Under the pieces are notes generated by a model. It worked only from the letters and a program-made list of their open reading frames with translations. It was not told the origin of the DNA and did not search any database. 64,000 nucleotides of DNA from Euryarchaeota archaeon UBA256. GTDB lineage: Archaea; Thermoplasmatota; Poseidoniia; Poseidoniales; Poseidoniaceae. Positions 53,704-63,061 of this stretch are shown piece by piece (within the stretch, counting starts at the first letter, position 1; every line of letters starts with the position of its first letter). The stretch covers positions 52,050 to 116,049 of the forward strand of contig DACE01000005.1 in assembly GCA_002494645.1 (NCBI GenBank). The letters are read 5' to 3'. A program made the position numbers and the translations under genes.

Positions 53704-54052
53704 CTCCTGTTCCGGTTGGGTTTTCGTTCATCAGCTCGCCGTAGGTCATGATTCGACCTCCAGCGGCTTCTATTTTCTCACGGGCACCGTTGCTCACGCT
53801 GTAGGCGGCGATAGTGTGACCGTTGGTCAACTCACCTGAGCCGAGCAGCTTGCCTGGAACGAGGACTGTTGAGCCCTCGGGGGCGTAGCGGCTTACACGG
53901 CTGAGGTTGGGTTGGGCCCAATTCTTACGGCTCTTTGAGAGTCGCAAGGCCACATCTCGCCAAACAGCTACTCCGGTGTCGCGAGACTGGGCTTTCAACT
54001 GGTTGATCATGTCAACCAGTTGGGCGTTTGTCTTACGTTCTGGGTTACTCAT
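53687..54052 (-). CDS. rpl18e: 50S ribosomal protein eL18
   Basis: 121 residues from ATG 54052, with GAGGGAG upstream. A 25-residue extension to 54127 lacks family similarity. Family core: WRDVALRLSKSRKNWAQPNL, STVLVPGKLLGSGELT, and AAYSVSNGAREKIEAAGGR. It is the first gene of the eL18-uL13-uS9-RpoN cluster. Neither the upstream gene (a helical protein of unknown function) nor its strand order breaks the archaeal pattern. Confidence 0.95.
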   Translation of the reverse strand: MSNPERKTNAQLVDMINQLKAQSRDTGVAVWRDVALRLSKSRKNWAQPNLSRVSRYAPEGSTVLVPGKLLGSGELTNGHTIAAYSVSNGAREKIEAAGGRIMTYGELMNENPTGTGVVILG

Positions 54053-54177
54053 TTGACTCCCTCGATGCTTTGAAGCAACTTGCCGACCGCCCTTCCCGTT
54101 ATGAAGGCACCGACGCGCTTTGGACATTCAACGCGCCGCTGTACGGCGTTTCCCTACTGAATTGCGGGAGGTTGGTT

Positions 54178-54621
54178 TCATTCGAGGATGATTTCGCCCT
54201 TTGCATCGAGGAGTTCAATCATCAGGCCGGCTGCCCGTGCTTGGATGATGATTTCGTCGTGAAGTGTATCTGAAAAGTCATCAAGGGCACCAAGGGCCGT
54301 GATACCGGCCACATCGGTCAGACGGTCGATAAGGTGATTGAGGACACAACTGACGCCGTAAGCTTGGCCTGCACGGAATGCATGATCCGGTCCACCGACT
54401 TCGGGGTCTTCTGCCTTCATTCGCAGCATAACGGTCTGAGAGTAAGCGACCAGAGCACCGTAAATGGACTCAATAATTTGAGCCGCCTCAAGGTCTCCTA
54501 GCAACATCTGTGATTGTGCAAGCGCTGCACGAACAGCTGATTCATAGAGCCCGTGAGCACCGATGGTGTCGGTTGTTTCAATCTGCATGGCTTGGTCAAT
54601 GATAGACTTCCAGTCGTCCAT
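54178..54621 (-). CDS. Helical protein of unknown function
   Basis: About 147 residues from ATG 54621; a TTG at 54693 is the alternative, with GGAGGAGG lying between them. Predicted to be almost all alpha-helical, starting MDDWKSIIDQAMQIETTD, then VRAALAQSQMLLGDLEAAQI and a C-terminal EIIIQARAAGLMIELLD. It could be a four-helix protein. No cysteines, metal ligands or membrane helices mark a function. It is followed by eL18 on the same strand with a gap of about 125 bases. Confidence 0.65.
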   Translation of the reverse strand: MDDWKSIIDQAMQIETTDTIGAHGLYESAVRAALAQSQMLLGDLEAAQIIESIYGALVAYSQTVMLRMKAEDPEVGGPDHAFRAGQAYGVSCVLNHLIDRLTDVAGITALGALDDFSDTLHDEIIIQARAAGLMIELLDAKGEIILE

Positions 54622-54708
54622 GAACCGACACAGGGCCTCCTCCCTTTGAAGGTTAGGCCATGCAAGGCTTACGCTCACACCATCCTTTCGCAAGGAGCGA
54701 GGTTGTCC

Positions 54709-57700
54709 TCAAATCTTGAAGTCGCTGCCTTCACCTTCAACGATGCCGGCTTGACGTACTGTTCCATCAGCGTCAACGAATTGCCCTGCCTTCGTCTGGT
54801 TTTCGTAAAGGCTAGCCACGTCAACGCGCTTGACCGTAGCCTCTTCGCCCAGTGACATTGTCAATGAGTTGGTGATGGCGTTCAAGGTCTGGATTGCACG
54901 GTCGCGATGCGTTGCATCAATGGTGTGCTCGGAATAACGGGCTTCTTCGAAGATCGACAGGAAGTTATCCAATTGATCTGTTGGAACCATATTGAATGCC
55001 GAACGGACAGCCGCTTCGAATTCACGAGCCGTTTCGTAGACCTTCTTCATGAAGCCGTATTTCTTGAAGTGCTTGACCAAACTCTTGTAGCAGTCGAAGA
55101 TGGCAGCAATGTATTCGTTGCTCGCTTCCAATTGCATCATTGCATCGGTCAAGATACCACGCAAGGCTTGCACCTGACGACGTTCTTGGACGCGTTGGTA
55201 ATAGATGGCCCCAGCGATGAGCAAGGCCATCAAGACAATCGCAAAGCCAAGCAGGTTCCCTGGTGAGAGAAGACCGCTGCCAGCAGCTGCGGCATCTGCT
55301 TTCTTGTAGGAAACTTCGTGCGTGATGTTATCTTGGGACGGTGAGAAATACGTTGAACCGGGGTAGAAGGCAGTAATTCGCCACATACCCGTACAAGGCT
55401 GGCCGTCACAATTCTTTCCATCAAAGGCCCACTCGAACGAAGCGATACCCTGCTCGTTGGTGCGCGACTTATTGTTCAGATCTGAAACCACCCATTCTCC
55501 GGTCGCATCGTCAAAGTACTGATAGGAGAATATCACTTCTTCATTCTCCACAGCCAAGTCCAAGCGGTCTCGCAGCAAGGCGATTTCACCATAGACTGGT
55601 TGGCCTTCGTCGACACCGTTAGCACCAGAATTACTCCATGTTTGCTTCACTTGCAAGTCAACGCGGGATCGCACGAGAACTTGGAGGTCCATGGCTGAAC
55701 CATTGAGGGCGTTGGAGTTGTCCTTGTCGCATCCACCAGGTACGTTACGGTCTGGCTCAAAGGCGACACGGAGCGTTCGGAAACCTTCCAGCTTACCGCC
55801 GGTTGTCTCAACACCTCGCAGTGTTGGGTTCTGAGTCGGATCGCCGCTGAACCATTCAACGGTACCATCGATGTCGCTGGTGCGAACAGTTGCAAGTGGG
55901 CGGATGTTATCATCAGGATCCAAGTAGAGGTTCAGACACTTGCCACCGACGGACTGGCCGTTCGATTGAGCGAGGAAGGCATCAACGTGGAAGGATTCCT
56001 TGAGATACAACACAGGATATCGTGAACCATTTTGAGCCACCCACTGGTCAACACTGGACTTGAACGGTCCAACTTCAGTGATTTGAAGGGTCGAGTTTGA
56101 GAACACTTCAAACTCTGTTTGAACGGTCTTGTTCTCATAGCGGTAAGCGTCGTTGTTGTCGTAAGAGGAATAGGTCACGGTCACTTTCGCCTTTCCTGCC
56201 ATGACGTCTGAGAGCGGACAGGTGATTGAGAAGAACCCATCATTGTCTGTCATACCTGACTGGCAAGCAACGGGGCCTGTTTGCCCGTTGACCATCTCAT
56301 AATTGACGCGGATGTTACGGTCGGTGAGATTCACGCCCAACTCATCACTGAGGTGGCCGGTAACGACCATCGGCTTTGGAACAACTTCCCCTGTCATCGG
56401 ATCAATTTCGCTGGTGTAGACGATTTGGTCGTCAACGGTCATGACCGTTCGGCCAATGAGATTGAATCCGTTGGCGTTGTTGGTCATGATCACTCTGAAA
56501 TGGTCGTTTCCTGGGATTTGTGTGCACGGATCCCATGCACCTTGAATACCAAGGTAACTCACATCAAGTGGTTGACAGCCCTCGTTCGGTAGCGATTCTT
56601 GGAATCGCAGTATCACGTTCACAGGTCCAAATCCATCTGGAAGGAAGGATTCAGGGTCATCTCGCAATAATTGCGGGTTCAACGGAGAGATGTTTGACTT
56701 CAAACAGCCAACGGTCTCTTCTGCTTCCAATCCGTCACCGTCGAGGTCGCGGTCGGGAACATTGTCACCATTACCGTCATAGAAGCAAAGGTGCGAGCCA
56801 TCCGGTTCAATTTCCGGTAGTGAAATCACACCAGCACTTGGAGCGATGGTTGCTACAACTTGCCGATGCAATGTACCTTGGAAGTCTGTGCCTTCAAAGA
56901 TGACATCAACCAACCCGCCGTTAGGGGCTTGTGAGCCCGTGAGGGCCGTACCTCCGGAGTCACGTACACTGGTTTTGTTATCGTCACTGACCTGAGCGGT
57001 AAAGTCCCATTTATCGCCCGATCGCCGCAGATTTTCGTCCGACTGAATGACTTGCATGTAGGTGCGAGAGACGACCCAGACATATTGGGACACAGTTGCT
57101 CCCTTGAGAAGAGGCGTTCCCGCGTACTCAAACTGCAGTGTGAAATTACCCAAATCATCAGAGGCCGACACGTTGAATGGTATCTCGAAGAACCCGTTGC
57201 TATCCGTATAATTGACACCTGTGCGTCCGTCGAAGGACCAAGTGTAGTTCACCGGTGCATCTCGAACGGGTTGTAATGAGTTGTCAACCAACTTTGCTTG
57301 AATGGTGGTGTTCGTGTTTCGATACAGACGTGGGAGTGATGTGGTGAGGAAATCAGTCGTTCCGACAACGGTGACGTTGATGTAAGCGCCAGTCGGTGCA
57401 AGGGTGGATGAATTGCCTGTAAAGTAGTACGCTGAATTGGTGAAGTCAACACGCATTCCGTAGGTTCCAGCACCGTATTGGCTGAACCACGACCAGTTGT
57501 AATCGTAGGTAGCATCACCATCTTTCATGATAGGTCGTTGGGTGTAGGCCGTTTCACCTGCACCGAGGAATTGACCGTTCTTATCGACGTCAACTTGCAG
57601 AGCAATCGGGTCTTGGTCCCAAGCTTCGTTGGTTCGGTTGGTTACCGTGCCAATGACTTGGAGTGATTCACCCGTATTCATTTCTGGAACAACTTCACAG

Positions 57701-60700
57701 CGAATCGGACTGTTGGGGTCGTTTCGGTCAACCGGGCCACAAGGCGGTAGGTTGCCGTCGCCGCCGTTAACCAAATTGATGAACCAATGCGAGCCGTTGG
57801 CGGAAAGGAACGGCCTTAGGCTTGCTGCTTGTCCGGTTAGAGACGCTGGCAAACCATCCCAAGAGGTTGGGTAAGGCTTGAACGCAGACACCGTGTTGTA
57901 GTCAATGCTCGCCGCGTCTAGCGCTGGTTGGTGGAACAGTGTTGCCCAGTCTCCGAAAGTACCGTCGCCGTTGTTGACGGTTGAATCGTAGTAGTAGATT
58001 GGACTCAATCCATCAACGATCATCGTTCCTTCAATGTTCATTCGATGCATGACTCGAACTGAGAAGGGTTCAGCCTCGTCACCGTGCAGGAACGGGAACG
58101 GCCATTCAGTCGCCAACTCTGGAGATACCCGAGCTACAATTTCAATATCGCCTGCTGGCAAACTCGTATTGGTGTAATTGTACCGTAACGGGTCGCCGTT
58201 GTTGTCGAGAACGATATCGTGTTGCTTGGTCAAGTCATTCCAAGCGATCTGTTCGTATGCACCCGGTATTTGCCCTACGCCGTTATCGGCGGTTGAATTC
58301 CACTGTACTTGCTTCCAGGTTCCAGAAATCCCGAGGTCTTGAACGAAGGTGAGTGAAGCCCAGCCTGTAGCATCCGTGCGGTATCCGTTGTTGCCCAGGC
58401 CAGTGAAATTGGTCGGAGCGGTGAGGTTACCAAAAAGACCACCAAAGATGGAGAAGGTGATTGGAGAGTTCTTGATTCGGTTGTCAAAGAGCCCTCGGTC
58501 CCAATCTGCGGCATAATGTGCTTTGAAATCCAACCAGAAGGGTTGCTCGTCGCTTCGGAAGTAATTCCAAGCAGAGTAGTCAACTGTCATGTTGGCTTCT
58601 GCTCCGACGTAGTAGGATTGAGACTGATTTCCATTGAACACAAACATCTCGGTCACTTCAGCATAAACACGGTATGTCGTGTTGTCGCCTACGGTGAGGT
58701 CTTCTGGGTAGAGGAATTGTCCGACACTGAAGTTGCCTCCTGCGTTGGTCAATACGTCAATGGTTTCGATAGCCGTGGTGTTGTTGCCCGTCCATTCAAT
58801 ATGGACTTGAACCGGCAGTTCTGGTGCCGCTTCAAAGAGTCCCGTAACGGGGTTAATCCAGTCCACATGGCCCGAGAATATGGTCGGGCTTTGTGCATCC
58901 AGCCAGAGATTGTCGGGCAGGTTGAGCGTGATGTAGGTGGGCATCTTGTCGTCTGCATCTGAAATACCGTCGTTGTCAAAGTCCCAGTCTGAGGTCAACT
59001 CTGCATCTTCGGTGTGGTCAAAGTCAAGGTCAACTCGAGTGTCGTTGTCGTCATCGTCGTCAATTGCATCCGGCCCTGTGGACGAATCCATAGGGTTGGC
59101 GAGTGCTTCACCATCGCCGAAATCATCGTGATCCCAGGGGTTGGTCGAGTTGCGGTCAAAGCGAGTGGGCCACAGCAGAACTTCGTCTTCATCGTGCATG
59201 CCGTCTTCGTCGTCGTCCTCATCAAGGTCATCACGAGTACCGTCGTTGTCGTGGTCGAATGGTGCAGTGATGCTTTCTAACAATTCAACGGCGTTGGTCA
59301 ATCCATCGCCATCCCAATCATCGTCAGCCCAGTTCACAATACCGTCGTTGTCATTGTCCCATGTGGATTGTTCTTCTCCCCAGAAACAATTGGCGAGTTG
59401 TTCTTGGTCAACGTCCAATCGTCCATCGTTATCGTCATCGGGGTCTTCTCCGTCAGGGATTCCGTCATTGTCGTTGTCGACGTCATAGATGCTGGGGGTT
59501 CGCAGACCTTGAGACATGATTCCTTGGTCCCAAACGGCCTGGTAGAAGCCGTCTTCGTCAGCGTCTGCATCGTTTCCGTCATCATCGTTATCGGCACAAT
59601 TGTCGCCTTGGAAGAAATTGCCGTTATTCTGGCCCGTATCGTCGTCGAGGTCAAAGTTACTGTCAATTTCAAAGTAATCCCAAATTCCATCGTTGTCGTC
59701 ATCGACGTCAAACCAATCAAAAATTGCGTCGTAGTCATCATCAAGGTCAATGGTTGAGTTGGTGAAGTCGCCATCAACGTCGCCATCAACGTCGTTCTTG
59801 AGTAAATCCGCACCCAATTCATCTGGGAAATCCGCTTCGGGACCGTTGTCGCTGTTCCACTGCCAGATTCCTGAAACCAGACCAATCCACGTGTTGTATG
59901 CATCGCGATTGTCGTTGATTTGCGTGAAGGTGATTCCTGAGTCGACGTTACCGTCGGCTCCGAAGTCATAATGCCAGCATCCAATGCCTCCAACGGGCGT
60001 ACAACTCCAGTTGCCAGAGGGGCCACCAGCAGTTGCCCCTTGGTCAAAGGCTGCATCTGGGCGTGTAGAATAAGGTGAGCCAAATTGCGCATTTACGCCA
60101 TTGAGGGGCATTTTGTAGGCGAGGGCATAGGCATAACCGCAAACAAATCCTTGGCCGAGATTACCTGCAGTCCATCCACAGGTTGTCAGGTTGTAGGAGC
60201 CTCCCATTTTGACATCGTCGACATCGAGAACGCCATCGTTGCCTTCATCTTGGTCCCACCAATCGGGCATACCGTCGGCATCTTGGTCAATATCAAGTCC
60301 GTTGATGAGGGAGTCGCCGTCCGAATCAATATCCCATTCATTACCACCGTTGTAAGGTGACCAGCGAGCAAAGAAGAACCAATAGAATTCAGGAACAAGT
60401 CCTGGAGTGACTGGATTGGTCGTGCTGTCGTAGCCGTTGTAGTTGAGCACAACATCGCTGAACGGATAGTGTTGGAAGACCATGTTCCAGTGGTCGGTTG
60501 AGTTGGTTCCGTAGAGTTGCCCGTCGTTGCTTCCGTCGAGTGCTCCACCGTCGTTCACTGGATAGTACGGGTTGGAGAAGGCGTCGGTTTGATCGAAGTC
60601 AAGGATTCCGCAATTTCCGTCGTCTGGGTCGTACAGGTCAGAAACTCCATCGTTGTCATCGTCCCAGTCAATGCTGTTTTCAAGACCGTCACCATCAACG

Positions 60701-62826
60701 TCTGAGTCGACATCGTTTGGTCCATCGTCTCGGTACAATGCACCGTTAATCGTATGCAAATCATTGTCGTTATCAAGATCACAATCCCAATCGATATCGA
60801 GAATGTCAATGATTCCGTCGTTATCATCGTCAACGTCGTCCCAGTTGCTGATGCCGTCACCATCCCAGTCGTTGAACTGGGAGAAAGAGGCGCGACGAGT
60901 TTGACAGCGCGGGTCTGGGCTCACTGGGTTAGGGTTGGCCTGTGTTGGGCAGTTCCAAGTGGATACGTCGGCCGCTGAGTCAAGGGGGAACGAGTCATTC
61001 TCATTTTCGATATTATCGTTGTCAGTGTCGTAGGGTAGGTCCGCTCCACCAACGGCAAAGTTGCCGAGGTTGTCCGGTGAGGGGGTTCCTCCAAGATCGG
61101 TGTCAAGCCAGTCGTAGATGCCGTTGTAATTCTGGTCAAACGGTCGGCGGATATCGTCGTCGAGGTCGTTGTCGTAATCAAGTTCACAATCGATAACTCC
61201 GTCGCTATCGCCGTCGCCGCCGGGAATCTCAAACACCGTCGTGGAGATGCTTGTGATACTGAGCTCTGCTGCAGAATTACCTCCGGTAATGGTTACGAAA
61301 TCCGAGACTGCGTATCCTGAGCCAGGGCGGTTGATGGTGACGCTGGTAACCGCGCCGGCTGTCGTGGTGATGTCAACGGTCATGCCCGTTCCGGCACTGG
61401 TTGCGGATAAAGTGGCAACATCCGTTGCATCGACGTAACTGCCGCCACCGTCGCTGATGGATACGCCCGTTACGCCGCCGTTTTTGAGACCGGTATAATC
61501 GCTGGTCTGATCACCATTGGTATCAATTTCAATACAGGTATCAAGGATGCCATCGTTGTCGTCATCGGGGTCGACCATGTCGAGGATACCATCGTTGTCG
61601 TCGTCTGTATCTGCGCTATCAGGTGTACCGTCGTTGTCGTTATCGGGGTCGAGGAAGTTAGGTGAGCCGTCGCCGTCAAGGTCGCCGTCCCAGATTTGGG
61701 TAAATGATGGAGTTCCTTGCGCACCGGTAATGAAACTGTCCAGTCCGCCAAAGAAGCCGGATGCGGAGGCACCTTGTGCATTGACACGGTTGCGTTCCCA
61801 GTCAACGTAATCCACGCCTCCGGAGTAATCGCGGTATTGATTGAAATTCCAAAGCGAGGCTGCACTGTAATTCAGGTCGTCCGTGCTGCTTGCAGCGGCC
61901 GCTGCAGTCATTGTACCGGATTTGGATGCATCGTAGGGGTGTTCGTCAACAGCGTCGAGTGTGCCATCGTTATCGTCGTCGGTGTCAAAGTAGTCGGGGA
62001 TGCCGTCTGAATCAAGGTCGCACGGCCACGTAAATTGGTCTATTCGGCCATCGTTATCATCGTCTTCATCGTATCGGCCAGCTCCGGAGCCATCGCTGTC
62101 TTCATCAGTAACGCCGTCGTTATCGTGGTCCATTGGGTTTTGGTCAGCGAGATAGAAGTTGCCAATCTGTCCAATGTTTGAGTAGGGGTGGTCAATGGTT
62201 GGGTCCAGATATCGGTCGGTGGAAACATTGCGTGGGTCAAGCCCTTGCGCTTCCAAGGCCTCGTAGTCAATCGGTCCTTCGAGGATACCATCGTTGTCAT
62301 CGTCCCAATCGTCAACGTCGAGAATACCATCATTATCGTGATCGTAAGGGTCAGTCCCATAGCATCCGTCAAATCGCTCGAGGAGGTCGTAAATACCGTC
62401 GTTATCGTCGTCAAGGTCATTCAAATCGTCGATACCGTCGTTGTCGTGGTCTCCGGCATTGGTTTCCTCAAGCATAGGTGCGTATGCAGGGATCACAGAT
62501 TCAAGTACGGAAAGATCCATGATGATACCGGATGAAACGCCGGGGTCGGACCACATCATGTCCATGAGGGCCTCATGGGCGAGAGAAAAGCCACCATCGT
62601 GGTTGCCTTCCCAACCGCCTTGACCTCCTTGGTCGGTGGATTGGGCAGACGCCATGTCCACGCTACCACCTTGAATCATTCGGTGTTGAAGCGGAGCGTC
62701 TTGGGTTTCAGTCATGCCTTGCACGATGGCAAGGAGGCTGCTGGCGAGCATCAAAAATACAAGAATAACGGCCATTGAGAGTTGTTGTCGTTCTTGGATG
62801 GTTTCTTTTCGTTGTTTGGATAGCAT
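54709..62826 (-). CDS. Giant TSP3-repeat surface protein with transmembrane helix and cytoplasmic DUF4129-like domain
   Basis: 2705 residues from ATG 62826, where GAGGTG precedes by six bases (frame open to 62853). Signal anchor 17-37. About 125-1290 has dozens of DxDNDGxxD aspartate repeats of thrombospondin type 3, which bind calcium. They are interrupted at about 450-530 by a beta module with GGGSYVDATDVATLS and RPGSGYAVSDFVTITGG. About 1290-2500 has Ig-like and carboxypeptidase-regulatory-like beta domains with many sequons. A helix at about 2520-2542 crosses the membrane. The cytoplasmic end (about 2550-2700) has YKSLVKHFKKYGFMKKVYET, AREFEAAVRSAF and IFEEARYSEHTIDATHRDRA, resembling DUF4129. 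Such an inside-outside layout suggests a receptor or structural role. Confidence 0.85.
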   Translation of the reverse strand: MLSKQRKETIQERQQLSMAVILVFLMLASSLLAIVQGMTETQDAPLQHRMIQGGSVDMASAQSTDQGGQGGWEGNHDGGFSLAHEALMDMMWSDPGVSSGIIMDLSVLESVIPAYAPMLEETNAGDHDNDGIDDLNDLDDDNDGIYDLLERFDGCYGTDPYDHDNDGILDVDDWDDDNDGILEGPIDYEALEAQGLDPRNVSTDRYLDPTIDHPYSNIGQIGNFYLADQNPMDHDNDGVTDEDSDGSGAGRYDEDDDNDGRIDQFTWPCDLDSDGIPDYFDTDDDNDGTLDAVDEHPYDASKSGTMTAAAAASSTDDLNYSAASLWNFNQYRDYSGGVDYVDWERNRVNAQGASASGFFGGLDSFITGAQGTPSFTQIWDGDLDGDGSPNFLDPDNDNDGTPDSADTDDDNDGILDMVDPDDDNDGILDTCIEIDTNGDQTSDYTGLKNGGVTGVSISDGGGSYVDATDVATLSATSAGTGMTVDITTTAGAVTSVTINRPGSGYAVSDFVTITGGNSAAELSITSISTTVFEIPGGDGDSDGVIDCELDYDNDLDDDIRRPFDQNYNGIYDWLDTDLGGTPSPDNLGNFAVGGADLPYDTDNDNIENENDSFPLDSAADVSTWNCPTQANPNPVSPDPRCQTRRASFSQFNDWDGDGISNWDDVDDDNDGIIDILDIDWDCDLDNDNDLHTINGALYRDDGPNDVDSDVDGDGLENSIDWDDDNDGVSDLYDPDDGNCGILDFDQTDAFSNPYYPVNDGGALDGSNDGQLYGTNSTDHWNMVFQHYPFSDVVLNYNGYDSTTNPVTPGLVPEFYWFFFARWSPYNGGNEWDIDSDGDSLINGLDIDQDADGMPDWWDQDEGNDGVLDVDDVKMGGSYNLTTCGWTAGNLGQGFVCGYAYALAYKMPLNGVNAQFGSPYSTRPDAAFDQGATAGGPSGNWSCTPVGGIGCWHYDFGADGNVDSGITFTQINDNRDAYNTWIGLVSGIWQWNSDNGPEADFPDELGADLLKNDVDGDVDGDFTNSTIDLDDDYDAIFDWFDVDDDNDGIWDYFEIDSNFDLDDDTGQNNGNFFQGDNCADNDDDGNDADADEDGFYQAVWDQGIMSQGLRTPSIYDVDNDNDGIPDGEDPDDDNDGRLDVDQEQLANCFWGEEQSTWDNDNDGIVNWADDDWDGDGLTNAVELLESITAPFDHDNDGTRDDLDEDDDEDGMHDEDEVLLWPTRFDRNSTNPWDHDDFGDGEALANPMDSSTGPDAIDDDDDNDTRVDLDFDHTEDAELTSDWDFDNDGISDADDKMPTYITLNLPDNLWLDAQSPTIFSGHVDWINPVTGLFEAAPELPVQVHIEWTGNNTTAIETIDVLTNAGGNFSVGQFLYPEDLTVGDNTTYRVYAEVTEMFVFNGNQSQSYYVGAEANMTVDYSAWNYFRSDEQPFWLDFKAHYAADWDRGLFDNRIKNSPITFSIFGGLFGNLTAPTNFTGLGNNGYRTDATGWASLTFVQDLGISGTWKQVQWNSTADNGVGQIPGAYEQIAWNDLTKQHDIVLDNNGDPLRYNYTNTSLPAGDIEIVARVSPELATEWPFPFLHGDEAEPFSVRVMHRMNIEGTMIVDGLSPIYYYDSTVNNGDGTFGDWATLFHQPALDAASIDYNTVSAFKPYPTSWDGLPASLTGQAASLRPFLSANGSHWFINLVNGGDGNLPPCGPVDRNDPNSPIRCEVVPEMNTGESLQVIGTVTNRTNEAWDQDPIALQVDVDKNGQFLGAGETAYTQRPIMKDGDATYDYNWSWFSQYGAGTYGMRVDFTNSAYYFTGNSSTLAPTGAYINVTVVGTTDFLTTSLPRLYRNTNTTIQAKLVDNSLQPVRDAPVNYTWSFDGRTGVNYTDSNGFFEIPFNVSASDDLGNFTLQFEYAGTPLLKGATVSQYVWVVSRTYMQVIQSDENLRRSGDKWDFTAQVSDDNKTSVRDSGGTALTGSQAPNGGLVDVIFEGTDFQGTLHRQVVATIAPSAGVISLPEIEPDGSHLCFYDGNGDNVPDRDLDGDGLEAEETVGCLKSNISPLNPQLLRDDPESFLPDGFGPVNVILRFQESLPNEGCQPLDVSYLGIQGAWDPCTQIPGNDHFRVIMTNNANGFNLIGRTVMTVDDQIVYTSEIDPMTGEVVPKPMVVTGHLSDELGVNLTDRNIRVNYEMVNGQTGPVACQSGMTDNDGFFSITCPLSDVMAGKAKVTVTYSSYDNNDAYRYENKTVQTEFEVFSNSTLQITEVGPFKSSVDQWVAQNGSRYPVLYLKESFHVDAFLAQSNGQSVGGKCLNLYLDPDDNIRPLATVRTSDIDGTVEWFSGDPTQNPTLRGVETTGGKLEGFRTLRVAFEPDRNVPGGCDKDNSNALNGSAMDLQVLVRSRVDLQVKQTWSNSGANGVDEGQPVYGEIALLRDRLDLAVENEEVIFSYQYFDDATGEWVVSDLNNKSRTNEQGIASFEWAFDGKNCDGQPCTGMWRITAFYPGSTYFSPSQDNITHEVSYKKADAAAAGSGLLSPGNLLGFAIVLMALLIAGAIYYQRVQERRQVQALRGILTDAMMQLEASNEYIAAIFDCYKSLVKHFKKYGFMKKVYETAREFEAAVRSAFNMVPTDQLDNFLSIFEEARYSEHTIDATHRDRAIQTLNAITNSLTMSLGEEATVKRVDVASLYENQTKAGQFVDADGTVRQAGIVEGEGSDFKI
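58960..62440 (-). repeat. Asp-rich TSP3-type repeat-coding region
   Basis: Repeated codons for DxDNDGxxD in the giant gene, seen on the plus strand as recurring gtcgttgtc and gtcatcgtc blocks. The repeat is diverged rather than exact, with units of roughly 12-30 residues. A non-repeat beta module (about 61240-61475) and several globular segments break the run. Confidence 0.75.
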
Positions 62827-62962
62827 ACGGGCACCTCGTAATCGCTTCCCCACCGAAATACCCTATTTGAAAGGCATGGTGGAAACGGGTGTTTGCGTAT
62901 CACGAAGGAGAATGCGTATCACTCGCAAGAGAATGTGCTGAACAGCCAGCTCAGCCAATGGA

Positions 62963-63012
62963 AGAGGGAGAGAAAAAGAGAGACGCCCTGGGGTCGTAAC
63001 CCCGAGGCGCCT
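62963..63012 (-). terminator. Hairpin plus T-tract downstream of Asp-repeat gene
   Basis: On the minus strand GGCGCCTCGGGGT, loop TACG, then ACCCCAGGGCG form a GC-rich stem (GGGGT/ACCCC plus CGCCT/AGGGCG with one bulged pair). TCTCTTTTTCTCTC follows. It lies 50 bases after the stop at 63062 and before the promoter of the giant gene, so it may end the upstream transcript. Confidence 0.6.
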
Positions 63013-63061
63013 GTTGTACCCGACAGAGTCGGTTCTTTGACAGACGTTGCGTGTGCTAACT

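Noticed and set aside
58937..61810. Numerous plus-strand frames with Ser/Pro or Val bias
   Set aside because: All are antisense shadows of the giant gene, with no ribosome sites and no recognisable domains.
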